Of a stretch of 64,000 bases of DNA, positions 40,801 through 50,950 are shown piece by piece. This stretch comes from Archivesica marissinica (Eukaryota; Mollusca; Bivalvia; Venerida; Vesicomyidae), in contig CM026401.1 of NCBI GenBank assembly GCA_014843695.1, positions 46,637,477 to 46,701,476 on the forward strand, read 5' to 3'. The stretch's first letter is position 1. Every line of letters begins with the position of its first letter. The notes below the pieces were generated by a model. It saw nothing but the letters and a program-made list of their open reading frames with translations, did not search any database and was not told the DNA's origin. Made by a program: the position numbers and the translations under genes.

Positions 40801-43800
40801 AAGGAATCGGTATTATGAAAGATGTGCTTGCGTCTCTGAAAGAGTGCCAGACTGACCCATTGAGTATTCTTCATCGCACTACAGATTTCTTTGGAAACCA
40901 ATTAAATGAGACAGATGAGACATTGGCCGTATTACTCTCGGAACCTTCAGATAAAGCAGCTTATTCTGAGACAACTGCTTCATGTCTAGGAGCTGTGATA
41001 TCTGTCGTTGAGAGACAATACAAACGCTACTTTGCAATGGATCTCACAGCCCAGCTCAAGAAAGAAACACAATCTGCAAGGTCGCATAATATAGATGCTG
41101 AAGAAATAATGGGCATGTTTAGTGCTGCCAAACAGAGGGCACCTAATGCCAACTTGTGCTTTCTGTCGTCGAGAATGAGGGCCAAGAAAAACCGTGTTCT
41201 TCCATATCTAAACAGCATGTATAGACAGAAAAGAGAAAGAGTCGTGACTTGGGCTGTAGGGAGAGCAAGACAGAAACGACAGGCCAACAGAAAGAGGCAT
41301 CTTGAACTGGGAAAGGAATTATCAAAAAGAGCTGCACTGAAGCGCCAGAAAAAAATATGAAAAAACAAGGAAGGACATTGAAAAGAAATTGCGATCACTC
41401 GACCCTGACGACATAGAAAAGGAATTTCCTGAATTGGAAGACTGTTAATCTTGTTAGTATTTTGAATGGTACAGTGGTAGGACGTGACATATGCCATGTG
41501 TGGTATGATTCGGAGACTCAGGATAAAATCATCTACTGTGGTAGAATTGAGAAACTGAAAAGAAAGAATGGGAATATTTATGTGATAGCATATTGGAAAG
41601 AAGACGAGTCATATGATGAAGATGCTGTTGACTACTCGGTTTCTAAGTTTGAACTTGGTGCTGATCTAATCTGTGAAGATGTTGTGTTGTCTTTAATCAA
41701 TTTAAAAACTGAAAAATTGGTATAATTGTTTTACAATAGAACACAGCTTAAGACGCAATTGCTAATTAATGTGTTAATTAGTGTAATTAAAATCTTTATT
41801 CACTAATCACTAAAAACTAGTAGTGATTTTGGTACTCGGAAAGGTGTTCGATCGAGTACTCGGTTACCGTTACCGTGGGAATGAACTGTATTCTTGCAAG
41901 GAATCTTATAGTCCGGGGCAACGATTTGTAGCAAATTACGGAACTCTTCCCCTTCCACTATACTGAGAGGAACATAGTCTGATATGATCATACCCGCTAT
42001 GACTTGCGTGATGTATTCCGCGTTGGCAGACGATCTCATCAAGAATGAAGACATAGGCATCTGTTTCACTGTGCCGTTAGAGGTGAGGCCTTCTGCTGGA
42101 TGCTTCAGCCTCGGATGATTATGCAGGTCCTACCTGCTCCAAACCCGAACTCTGCTGGCGGATCTCAATACGGCATTCATTCCATGTTTAGAAAGGCGTC
42201 GAATCCAGTACCACCGAAAATTTTATTGTCGGACAGAGCTGTCGATGCAGAAGCCATGGTTCTCGGTTTTATTGCTGAAAAATAGCTGCCGTTTAGCATT
42301 GCGCCTGACCTAATCGGGTTGACAAAGGAGTTGGCAAGAGACCAACAAGCTCTGAACGGACTGTCTATGGATCGTACCTCTGCCTCAATCAAAATGCGTC
42401 TAGGTCTTACAGAAACCATCAAGAGTGATCTCATTACATGTATGAAAACATCACCATTCTCACTCAACATTGACGAAGCAACCAGCAGCAATTTCCATAA
42501 GATTCTTTGTATTCTGGTCAGCTACTACTCAACAGTTAGTAAGAAAATTGTTGTTGAGCACTTGAAATCAGTTAGTTTGATCAAAGTTAACAGTGAATCT
42601 GTGTTCTGGTCAGCTACTACTCACCAGTTAGTAAGAAAATTGTTGTTGAGCACTTGAAATCAGTTAGTTTGATCAAAGTTAACAGTGAATCTGTGTTCTG
42701 GTCAGCTACTACTCACCAGTTAGTAAGAAAATTGTTGTTGAGCACTTGAAATCAGTTAGTTTGATCAAAGTTAACAGTGAATCTGTGTTCAACGTAATTG
42801 CAACCATTATTGACATGCATGAAATACCTTGGTCGAATCTAATGTCAGTGTTGATGGATTCCTGCAACGTCACGAGGGGATCAAAAACTGGTGTTGAGGT
42901 CAGACTACGGGAAAGAGCACCTCATCTGTTGGACATTGATGGTGATAACGTGTCGTCATGCACTGAATGCAGCGAAATCGTTCTGCAAACCATTTGAATA
43001 TGTTGTTGAAGGGATGTTAAATGATCTGCACAATGATTTCCGATGGTCACCAGACTTGCGTGAAGCTTGTGGAGAAATCTGCAATATCGTAGGTGTTAAA
43101 TATCATATGCCGGATAGATACGTTAGCCACAGATGGCTGTCAGTGTATGATGTTACTGTCAGTACATTAACTATAATGGATGCACTCGTGTTACATTATT
43201 ACAGTTTCCTGTCAAAGGAAGAGAAAGTAGTCAATCAGGCTTGTGGAAGTCTTTCAAAGAAAGAATGTATCGGAAGCAGCACGTGACCGAGTCAGAGTGG
43301 TGCAGCTTGGTTTGTCCAAGAAAGCTATGACAAAAGAGGGAAAAGAACGAAAGGATCGTATCTTGGACAAGTTGTTCAGACAACGGAAATCAACAATCCT
43401 GGTCATGGGTTTATACTCGGCCATGTTGCCACTCCTGAAGCAGTATGTTATGCTTTTTCAGATGACGGAGCCTCTCGTTCACTTACTGAATGAGAAACGG
43501 ACGGATCTCCTTCGTGAATTTCTAGCATGTTTTATTAAACCAGACGTTCTCTCTGCTAACAAATCGGCAAAACAGCTAAGCATCTTGAATGTGAAGGAGG
43601 ATGAAAATCGTTTGCCACAGAGCCAGATGTTCATCGGCATGAAGGCCGCCAATATGGTAAAATCAACCTCTATGAAGTCGCGTGGAATAATCAACACATT
43701 TCTGAATGCTGCTGAATCAGCGTATATGAAATGTGCAGAAACACTTCAGACAAAGATGCCAATTAACAACCAAGTCCTTAAATGTGTCGCCACATTGGAT

Positions 43801-46800
43801 CCAACATCAAGAGGGCATTCACTCATACAAAAGTACATGCTCCGTCTGCCAGATTTAGTGTCTAATGTGTTAACAGAAGAAGAAATAGACATCTACGACA
43901 GAGAGGTTCGGTCCTTCCATACATGTCTTGAGAACAAACTGCCGAACATCAATGAGCAGAGAATCGATCACTGGTGGGTACAAGTGAAAGAAGAGGGAAA
44001 ATATCCGGTGTTGAGCAAAATGGGTCTAGCCTTATTATGCTTTCACGGCCCGCCAGTTGAATCAGCATTCAGTACAATGGGTGACATTCTGGACACAAAC
44101 TCAAGTCGTACAAATGTTAAAACTTTCAGTGCTGTAATGTCAGTGAAATACCATCTGAAGGCCAATGACAAAACTGCTGTACAATGCTACAGAAAGGCAG
44201 ATTTCCTCCATGAGCAGGTTCCACCCAAACTGGTGAGAAATATGACGACAGCAAACAAACGATACAGGGAAGAACTGAAAGTAGCCAGAGAAGCAAAAGA
44301 AATGAGAAGACAGGAATTACAGCTCGAGTCCAAAAAACTAGCTACAAAGAGACTAATGAAGGAAGTTTCAGAGCAGCTTGCAAAGAAAGCCCGTTTAATG
44401 CACATAAAAAAGCAAGCAAAGAAAGCATTATAAACGATAGTTGAAGTATACAAATAATTATAACTGTTCAAAGTGAAAATGTAAAGCGAGCAAATGAGCG
44501 TTCTAATGATAGTTTTAAAGTGTGCACCAGGGTTACAGATAAGGATATGCAATTAAAATATTTAAAAATGCAATTGTTTTTATAATATTATAATTATGGC
44601 CGTGTCTTTTCCCTTCCAACAGTACAAACCATTATATCACAGAGTAGATCCAGATGATCTGGCTTGTAACGAACTGTCATGGTTATGCTTCTTTGGGTGT
44701 TGAAATTTGAATTATTAAAGTTATTTACTATTCCTGTTTAAAAAAATGGCTGTTTATTATTACAGCATTAATGAAGAAAAGACAACTCTCAAGTACTCAG
44801 AATGCAGGATATTGCATCTAAGATTGTAAACAAATTTCGGGGGAGGACCCCCGGACCCTCCCTATTAACTCCCATGCTTTCCTTGGTCGATGTTTGACAT
44901 AACACTTTTTCAGATTTTTTGGGAATCCTGGAATATACAGTAAGACACTTGATCAGCCTCTATACAAACATAGGATAGGTGGATGAGCGGTCGTTGTCTG
45001 CATCTGTGGGTATGAAGTCCACTGTGGGTGACCAATTATTTCATGTGAGGAAGCTATCCAGGTGACTTGCGGTAGGTCAGTGGTTCTACATCTGCGATAG
45101 TCTGCCTGCACTACCGCTTGTGATGGGTACCCGGGTCTTCCTCCATCAATAATAGCTGGACGATCGCCGTATGACTTTAAACCCCCATTGTTCTATATGA
45201 TGTACAATACCATAGTATGCAAAGCAACATGCTTCGTACCATGCTCGTACAATAGTATGCAAAGCAACATGCTTCGTACCATGCTCGTACAATAGTATGC
45301 AAAGCAACATGCTTCGTACCATGCTCGTACAATAGTATGCAAAGCAACATGCTTCGTACCATGCTCGTACAATAGTATGCAAAGCAACATGCTTCGTACC
45401 ATGCTCGTACAATAGTATGCAAAGCAACATGCTTCGTACCATGCTCGTACAATAGTATGCAAAGCAACATGCTTCGTACCATGCTCGTACAATAGTATGC
45501 AAAGCAACATGCTTCGTACCATGCTCGTACAATAGTATGCAAAGCAACATGCTTCGTACCATGCTCGTACAATAGTATGCAAAGCAACATGCTTCGTACC
45601 ATGCTCGTACAATAGTATGCAAAGCAACATGCTTCGTACCATGCTCGTACCATAGTATGCAAAGCAACATGCTTCGTGCCATGCTCGTACAACAGTATGC
45701 AAAGCAACATGCTTCGTGCCATGCTCGTACAATAGTATGCAAAGCAACATGCTCGTACAATAGTATGCAAAGCAACATGCTTCGTGCCATGCTCGTACCA
45801 TAGTATGCAAAGCAACATGCTTCGTGCCATGCTCGTACAACAGTATGCAAAGCAACATGCTTGTACCATGCTCGTACAATAGTATGCAAAGCAACATGCT
45901 TCGTGCCATGCTCGTACAACAGTATGCAAAGCAATATGCTTCGTGCTATGGTATGCAAAGCAACATGCTTCGTGCTATGCTCTTCGCCGGGGAAAACCCA
46001 CCTGTCCGATCTGGCGACCACCGTATCATCTTGCATACTTCCCAGTCAGAGGATCGAACCCAGTTTGCATTGATGAGAAGTGAGCGCGCTAATCGTACAG
46101 CCAATAATATATCGGATATATCCATACATGCATCCTAGGTGTGCAGTCACTGTTTATTGTCATTTACAGGTTTTAGATATAACCGATGATGATTACGTTT
46201 CCCTGATGGACGATAGCAATAGCACGGAGCGTAATGACCTAAAGGTACCAGAAAATGATGTAGGCAAGGAAATTAGGGCGAAATTTGACGGTGATTATCA
46301 AATAAGAGTAAGTAGTCTTTGCACGGATTGCTTCCTGTTGTGAACCAATGGTAATGATACTTAAAAAGGTGAAATCTTCACATCAACCAATCAATGTTTG
46401 ATTAGTTTATACAAATTTTATACAAACGCGCTATCACGACATCCACGAAAATATGACCTATTTCAAATATAGAAACATCTTCTAACACAATTTAAACACA
46501 CATATATATATATATGTTTTTATAAAAATTAATTTTGCTCTATTTCGAAACAAGTTCATACAACTTATATTAATTAGTGGCGTCTGTGGTCCAGTGGTAG
46601 AGCGTCGGATTTGGAATCGAACGGTCCCGGGTTCGATACACGGTCAGGCCACATATATAGTGTCATTGAGCAAGGCACCTCACACACATTGCTTAGTACT
46701 GGTTAACCACTTAGGTCGGCTAAGCCTGCCCAGGAAAACATGTCTAGGTCCCCGCAAGGGGTTTGACATTAATGGAACATACATACATTAATCACGTCTC

Positions 46801-49057
46801 GATACCTCATTCCTGATGGAACCCAACGACATGAGGGTGATGAATAGGCAATATGGAATTTAAATGCCTTTGCTAAGTGGAACAATCGTAACTGCTCCAG
46901 CAGGGCTCGAAGTCTGGACCTTTCATACCTGAAGCGAACGTGTTACCACTGCACTTGTGTGTGGAAAGTCGTGAAGCAATGTTGATTAATTCCTTCTCGC
47001 CTGTTTTCATGAAACAGATTTTATTTAATGAATAAAATGAACCTGTGTTTGGGTATACCAGGACTCGTCTAAAGTCATTTTTGGGAGGACCATTACAACA
47101 TTTTAATACTAGTGCTTTACAATGGCTAGCGTATGTTGCTGGGCAATAATTTTGTGTGGCACTCGAGGGGGCTAAAGTCAGGGGTCCCTAGAATAAGTCC
47201 TGTATACAATTACTGCTTAACGTGTTTGCGAGCCCGGTGGCCCCTTACTCTTCATACATACCTAATTATGGATACCATAAATTTAACACCAGTATTTGAA
47301 TATTCGGTAAAAAATATAATATTTGCAAAAATGAAATAAATTTACTCTCATAAATCCGATACGTTGCTTTCTTTTACAATTTGAAGCCATCATAAAACCT
47401 TCCAATACAAAAGAAATTGCCCCAGGATGTTTGAATAAACAATGTTGTCGCATCCATGGCAAGTGTTAATTGACATGTAATTTGATAATTACTGTAATTA
47501 CAGTAGGGTCCGCCTCCGTGGTCGAGTGGTTAAGGTCGCTGACTTGTATACCACTGTAACCTATCATCACTGATGGTCACGGGTTCAAGCCCAGCTCAGG
47601 CCGTGTCTCATTTATATGAAAAAGTTGGCAGTTTCTTACGGAGGTTGGTGCACCCAAGTACTGGTTAACCGCTGGAGCCTGCCCAGGAAAGGTGTTGTTA
47701 AGTAAACTGCCCGCCGGCGATATAGCCCAAAATGGTGCTGATGCAGGCGTAAAACCCGAAATATAACATAACATAACATAATTACAGTAGGTGCTAAGGT
47801 GTTTAATTATGATGTCAAGACAAGCTACACCATCCACCCCATGTTTCTTAAATTAACTGCTCAATATTACCCAAAAGTACTACCATTATATAAAATACAA
47901 TTTTTATGATGTCCTTAAAAACGCGATGAGAATAAGAAATTGGTAGGTGTAATCTATGCAAATTGGATTTGACATATTCGGGTACATCAATCTGAATAAT
48001 CATTTGAAAAACAAACACACTTCAACGGAAAGCAGTTCAAGTGACACCAGCTTCATTTGTGAAAACGTCCATAAATGTACAGTGGCCGATAACAATAACT
48101 GAATGAGTCGTCGTCCTATTTGCATGGCCTGACAGGAAGATGACGTTTAGTAAAGTAGCTTAATTTGGCATTTTTTATAAGAGTTTGAGTGATTTTGAGT
48201 TTTTAATAGAATTATATCGAATATTCGAATACCATACCAACCGAATATTCGAATAGTAAAATCGCTATTGGTTGCCAACCCTAATTGTAATTAAGCACTC
48301 ACTTTGACGCCATAATCTTGTAATAGAAATTCACTATCTATGTGTAGAAATGAAATACTAGACAAAGGAATTGGCTGTCTGATGCGAGCTGTTAGTGTCA
48401 CTCTAAATCCACAGCAAATAAACGAGTAATTGTAATTGTCGTGTTTTACGTTTATTTATCGTCGCTACCAGTTGCCCATATGAGCGACACCTCCAGAAGA
48501 TATTAGTCATTTTAGATTTTGGAGGATAGTTGCATGATACAGACAGAGACCCATTCCAGAGTCTTCTCTGGTTCTTTTACGTGCATGGTGTAAAGCACCG
48601 ACACAAGACCTGATTTAAAGTCCCACATGAAAGACTTCATTTTTATTAGGGTTAGACGGTTGATCGCCAGCGTGTTGCCACTGGACTACAGATCCGTAAA
48701 TGTAGTAGAATTCTAATGTGTATTAACCCATTTCATTCTGGATACATTCAAAGGCTTTTGCAAACAACATAGATCCAGATCAGCCGCAGCGTGACGCCGC
48801 ATGCTGATCAGGATCTATGTTGTTTGCTGCATAGCAAAGTGTCTTGGCAAGATCATCTGAATAGTAAACAGCATAGATCCTGATCTGGCTCTATGTTCTT
48901 TGCAGATACCGTTTGAACGGTATCCAGAATGAAATGGGTTAAATAAACAAGTTTGTGTGTATATTTCAGGTTACTGTAGTTTGTGTGTATATTTCAGGTT
49001 ACTGTTCTTAAAGCTGTGGGTATAGAGACTATTATTGGCTGGAAGTTGGACAATTGA
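34893..49057 (+). CDS. EIF5A: eukaryotic translation initiation factor 5A, four coding exons, complete
   Basis: Coding exons 34902-35063, 37147-37251, 46170-46307 and 48998-49057 join into 154 aa, the length of human eIF5A. The first two exons hold the SH3-like N-domain with the hypusine loop [13 protein letters not shown]; Lys49 is the residue modified by deoxyhypusine synthase and hydroxylase. Then [20 protein letters not shown] and THNMNVPNV; exon 3 and 4 give the OB-fold C-domain. eIF5A binds the ribosomal E site and relieves stalling at polyproline and other motifs, and helps termination. The acceptor at 34892 (CTGTTTACAG) shows a 5' UTR exon exists further upstream. Intron 2 starts with a GC donor (CAG/GCATGA), and exon 4 has two tandem acceptors. 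The C-terminal 19 residues ([19 protein letters not shown]) are more divergent than the rest. Confidence 0.96.
34902..35063 (+). CDS. EIF5A: EIF5A coding exon 1
   Basis: 54 codons from ATG in context TTCAAAATGG: acidic start [14 protein letters not shown], then [20 protein letters not shown] and [17 protein letters not shown] with the hypusine lysine. Donor AAG/GTACTC, phase 0. Confidence 0.97.
35064..36194. other. EIF5A intron 1, left part
   Basis: Only a fragment resembling family E (CAAAACCAAATTGGTCGGAG at 35110) is recognisable; otherwise AT-rich intron sequence. Confidence 0.45.
36195..36872. repeat. 34-bp tandem array, about 20 copies
   Basis: Unit AGATTTTATTGGTCACTAGT + CCTACATGGCAAGT. 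Left copies carry CCTACATGGCAAG, right copies TTCTACAGGGCGAG, so two blocks were homogenised separately. In EIF5A intron 1, not touching splice sites. Confidence 0.95.
37147..37251 (+). CDS. EIF5A: EIF5A coding exon 2
   Basis: 35 codons, phase 0 both sides: [35 protein letters not shown]. Acceptor TTTTTCACAACAG. The donor reads CAG/GCATGA, a GC-AG intron; +5 is G as in other GC donors. Confidence 0.95.
37252..37473. other. Start of EIF5A intron 2 and possible left end of a transposon
   Basis: Begins GCATGAGATTTTTCCGTTTT immediately at the exon border. An imperfect inverse (GCATGGGAGTTAATAGGG) occurs at 44877-44860, so the whole 37252-44877 block might be one element. No target duplication seen. 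Confidence 0.35.
37762..38821. other. Probable intron of the transposase-like relic
   Basis: AT-rich, no domains; bounded by a GTACGT donor near 37651 and the TATTACAG acceptor at 38822, but phases do not match, so an exon (the rest of the zinc finger) is missing or unrecognised. Confidence 0.35.
39943..40617 (+). pseudogene. Core domain of the transposase-like relic
   Basis: 225 codons open. Conserved-looking features: [10 protein letters not shown] (candidate first catalytic Asp), [16 protein letters not shown], and [17 protein letters not shown] (Cys/His pair typical of the insertion before the last catalytic residue in some RNase H-like transposases). Frame is lost at the end and resumes at 40701. 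Confidence 0.55.
40701..41360 (+). pseudogene. C-terminal helical part of the transposase-like relic
   Basis: 220 codons: [47 protein letters not shown], ending in a basic [20 protein letters not shown] coil. An A-run frameshift at about 41350 separates it from [20 protein letters not shown], which leads to a stop at 41446. Confidence 0.55.
41462..41725 (+). pseudogene. Tudor/PWWP-like terminal module of the relic
   Basis: 87 codons: [20 protein letters not shown], then [20 protein letters not shown]. Aromatic, acidic beta-barrel-like composition resembles Royal-family (Tudor/chromo) folds; assignment by pattern only. Confidence 0.4.
41803..42069 (-). pseudogene. hAT transposase fragment (BED-type, near N-terminus)
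   Basis: [40 protein letters not shown] is the well-known stretch after the BED finger of ZBED-like hAT transposases. Only about 88 codons remain. Opposite strand to the neighbouring relics. Confidence 0.85.
42073..44433 (+). pseudogene. hAT-type transposase relic, second family, broken by a 92-bp triplication
   Basis: Reading pieces: 42100-42285 and 42319-42510 joined across an in-frame TAG at 42283; [17 protein letters not shown] (first Asp) and [20 protein letters not shown] (second Asp); frame changes at about 42955 and 43243; then a 396-codon frame with [20 protein letters not shown] and [20 protein letters not shown], the hAT C-terminal signature with the last Glu. Ends in a basic coil. 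A 92-bp block is present three times (42512-42787), adding 184 bp and shifting the frame. Lies in EIF5A intron 2. Confidence 0.8.
42512..42787. repeat. 92-bp tandem triplication within the hAT relic
   Basis: TTCTGGTCAGCTACTACTCA recurs at 42512, 42604 and 42696. Copies are almost identical, so the event is recent relative to the decay of the gene. Confidence 0.95.
44434..45185. other. EIF5A intron 2, between hAT relic and 40-bp array
   Basis: 44835-44880 has a self-complementary GGGGGAGGACCCCCGGACCC motif typical of element ends. 44985-45130 resembles a tRNA-derived SINE (GTGGATGAGCGGTCGTTGTC, ATTATTTCATGTGAGGAAGC, GCTATCCAGGTGACTTGCGG) also found, inverted, at 7850-7990. Confidence 0.45.
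45213..45985. repeat. 40-bp tandem array, about 19 copies
   Basis: Unit AGTATGCAAAGCAACATGCT + TCGTACCATGCTCGTACAAT. The left ten copies are almost identical; the right part has deletions (TTCGTACCATG missing at 45755). Minus strand has no stop in any frame, giving three overlapping frames of 238-296 codons that are not genes. Confidence 0.96.
46170..46307 (+). CDS. EIF5A: EIF5A coding exon 3
   Basis: 46 codons, phase 0 both sides: [48 protein letters not shown]-fold C-domain. Acceptor TCATTTACAG, donor AGA/GTAAGT. Confidence 0.95.
46515..46965 (-). mobile_element. SINE family C split by SINE family A
   Basis: Minus-oriented family C (TTTGCTCTATTTCGAAACAA to TTATATTAAT, then ATCACGTCTCGATACCTCAT to CTCCAGCAGGGCTCGAAGTC) is interrupted at 46573-46787 by a plus-oriented family A. 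ATTAAT flanks the insertion on both sides. Confidence 0.85.
46577..46787 (+). mobile_element. tRNA-derived SINE, family A, complete
   Basis: GTGGCGTCTGTGGTCCAGTG, GGTAGAGCGTCGGATTTGGA, CCCGGGTTCGATACACGG (B box), AGTGTCATTGAGCAAGGCAC, GGTTAACCACTTAGGTCGGC, CCCCGCAAGGGGTTTGACAT. In EIF5A intron 3, nested in family C. Confidence 0.92.
47508..47778 (+). mobile_element. tRNA-derived SINE, family D, complete with target duplication
   Basis: Head GTCCGCCTCCGTGGTCGAGT, GGTTAAGGTCGCTGAC and GGTCACGGGTTCAAGCCCAG with a long variable-arm region (class II tRNA-like, Leu/Ser type). 3' part GGCGATATAGCCCAAAATGG, TGCTGATGCAGGCGTAAAAC, ending in (ATAAC)n. The 13-bp TAATTACAGTAGG is present on both sides (47495-47507 and 47779-47791). 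Confidence 0.92.
47792..48439. other. EIF5A intron 3, unassigned
   Basis: AT-rich; a TCGAATATTCGAATA palindromic phrase at 48219-48256 is the only striking feature. Confidence 0.4.
48440..48699 (-). mobile_element. tRNA-derived SINE, family B, minus orientation
   Basis: TTTTACGTTTATTTATCGTC left, GGTTCTTTTACGTGCATGGT, head at right with CCACTGGACTACAGATCCGT; some of the B-box side is deleted. In EIF5A intron 3. Confidence 0.85.
48723..48942. mobile_element. 220-bp TTAA-ended MITE with 23-bp terminal repeats, 27 nt from the EIF5A exon 4 acceptor
   Basis: TTAACCCATTTCATTCTGGA + TAC at the left and its perfect inverse at the right. Inside is a second hairpin, AACAACATAGATCCAGATCA against TGATCAGGATCTATGTTGTT. 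It ends 27 nt before the first acceptor AG of exon 4. Confidence 0.92.
48951..49006. repeat. 28-bp duplication of the EIF5A exon 4 acceptor
   Basis: GTTTGTGTGTATATTTCAGG + TTACTGTA occurs at 48951-48978 and 48979-49006 (last base differs). Both copies hold TTTCAG/GTTACTGT. Confidence 0.96.
48998..49057 (+). CDS. EIF5A: EIF5A coding exon 4 (last)
   Basis: Second acceptor (AG at 48996-48997) gives [19 protein letters not shown] and TGA, the length expected for eIF5A (compare the C-terminal TVL.A..EE..I..K of other animals). The first acceptor (48968-48969) would give [13 protein letters not shown] and a stop. Confidence 0.92.
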   Translation, partial: VTVLKAVGIETIIGWKLDN

Positions 49058-50344
49058 GGAGTGGACTATCTACAATATTTGGATACGGAAAATAGATCAG
49101 CAGATTGTTTTCTTATTAAAGGCGTTACTTTTGGGGTTGCCAATGCAGATCGGCATATACACACACACATTACTATCTACTCGTATGAATACGTCCTATC
49201 TTCGAAATGTAACTCTAGAAGGCTTGGTGTTTAAAAGAAAGTGCTTAGATGTTGATGGTTTTAGTGCATAATTGTCATGTTGACCCGTTTGTTACTTGCT
49301 CCTGCTCCCAGTGTTGCGAGTTGAATTCACAAACTTTTTTTTAATATTTAAATTTTTCCATTATAACTAATCTGATTTGTGATATTGAAATGAAACTTCA
49401 CCAGTGCATGTGTATGCAAACTATTTTCAATTAGAAGATATATAATAGTCGCTATTTTGTTTTTTTTGTCGTGCTATTATCTGAACCGAGAACCACTGGC
49501 CGGAAATTGGTGAAGCTTATCCGAAGTGATTGGTACCCAGCCTAGTTGTGCATAATCATCGGTACGTGATTGGTACCCAGCCTAGTTGTGCATAATCATC
49601 GGCACGTTTCACTCTACTGATTCTTCAAGGGCTCTATGGCCCTTTTTATTTCACCGAATGACATTGAACACGCTCTCGTTAATCGGCGGTAAAATTCAAA
49701 TAGCTGCAGCATTATGTCGACACGATTTCATTTACATTGTGTATTCCATGCGTTTCTTATTTAATAACAGGAAATGGGTTGTCTACCCATTCCAAACACT
49801 CCATTACCGCCTTTTAGGGACATGAACGACTTGGGACAGGAAATGTTGCGTAGTAGTTTACTTTTCAAAATGGCTTCTTTATCAATTTAAATGAAATCAC
49901 ATACTTGTTCTTGTACTCAAAAAATTCAAGTTTATGCTAAAAACCTCTAATTTCCCATTATTTGTTGTGTAAGTAAATCGACGCTACACCAGTGAAACAA
50001 TCTCTGCTGGGGGCGGGGGCGTCCAGGATCTTCCTCCACCAGGTCGCCAGTGACCGTAGCCACCCCAAGAACAATATCAACAATAATTGTTTCGAAATTA
50101 ATTTTGACCCGTGTTACATTTTCTCCTTCCGTCCCCATTTCCAAGTATTGCTTTATAATAGTTAACAGTGTAATTAATTTGTCTATATAGTATATACATG
50201 TAAAATAAAAAGAAAAAGAAATTGTCCTTGGGAATAGAAATACCATGGTATAAATGGTTGCGCATTTACAAATTTAATAAACTTTTGAATGGTGACGAAT
50301 GTAATTGTAAATACATTGTAATATAGTTTTGAGTTTGATGTATG
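49058..50344 (+). other. EIF5A 3' UTR and flank
   Basis: A candidate AATAAA polyadenylation signal lies at 50276-50281 and an AAATAAAA at about 50203, but neither is decisive. A 41-bp direct duplication, TGATTGGTACCCAGCCTAGT at 49526 and 49567, is present. No second gene recognised. Confidence 0.4.
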
Positions 50345-50950
50345 TATACACCTATTTGGGCGTGAAATATGACCGGAGCGCTGCCCAGATATCATTGCTA
50401 CACCTATTTGGGCGTGAAATATGACCGGTGCGCTGCCCAGAAATCATTGCTACACCTATTTGGGCGTGAAATATGACCGGAGCGCTGCCCAGATATCATT
50501 GCTATACCTATTTGGGCGTGAAATATGACCGGTGCGCTGCCCAGAAATCATTGCTACATCTATTGGGGCGTGAAATATGACCGGTGCGCTGCCCAGAAAT
50601 CAATGCTACTATTGGGGCGTGAAATATGACCGGAGTGCTGCCCAGAAATCAATGCTACTATTGGGGCGTGAAATATGACCGGAGTGCTGCCCAGAAATCA
50701 TTGCTACACATATTGGGGCGCGAAATATGACCGGAGCGCTGCCCAGAAATTATTGATTGGGGCGCAAAATATGAACGGAGCGCTGCCCAGAAATCATTGC
50801 TACACCTATTTGGGGGCGCGAAATATGACCGGAGCGCTGCCCAGAAATTATTGATTGGGGCGCAAAATATGACCAGAGCGCTGCCCAGAAATCATTGCTA
50901 CACCTATTTGGGGGCGCGAAATATGACTGGAGCGCTACCCAGAAATCCTT
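50345..50950. repeat. 52- to 60-bp tandem array, about 12 copies
   Basis: Unit TATTTGGGCGTGAAATATGA + CCGGAGCGCTGCCCAGAAAT + CATTGCTACACC, with shortened units lacking cacac and a GGGGGCGCG subfamily at the right. Confidence 0.94.

Larger units (their letters stand above)
37474..41725 (+). pseudogene. Degenerate multi-domain transposase-like gene inside EIF5A intron 2
   Basis: Pieces in order: an N-terminal exon with [28 protein letters not shown] (CxxC half of a zinc finger) ending at a GTACGT donor near 37650; a segment from acceptor TATTACAG at 38822 ([20 protein letters not shown]); a Pro-rich linker (39039-39377); a coiled-coil stretch (39400-39790) broken by stops; a core at 39943-40617 ([49 protein letters not shown]); a basic helical part to 41357; and a Tudor/PWWP-like end (41462-41722). 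At least three frameshifts and several stops, including one in an A run at 41350. The Asp-rich core followed by a Cys/His motif suggests an RNase H-fold transposase; I could not assign the superfamily. Not related to eIF5A. Confidence 0.65.

Noticed and set aside
39943..41360. Host gene encoded in EIF5A intron 2
   Set aside because: Several stops and frameshifts, neighbouring transposon relics and a transposase-like layout point to a dead mobile element.
45146..46036. Three overlapping minus-strand frames of 238-296 codons
   Set aside because: A 40-bp unit without stops in any minus frame; all frames are equally open, so not coding evidence.
47508..47605. Leu/Ser-type tRNA gene candidate
   Set aside because: Followed by a SINE body and (ATAAC)n tail with a 13-bp target duplication; acceptor stem not intact.
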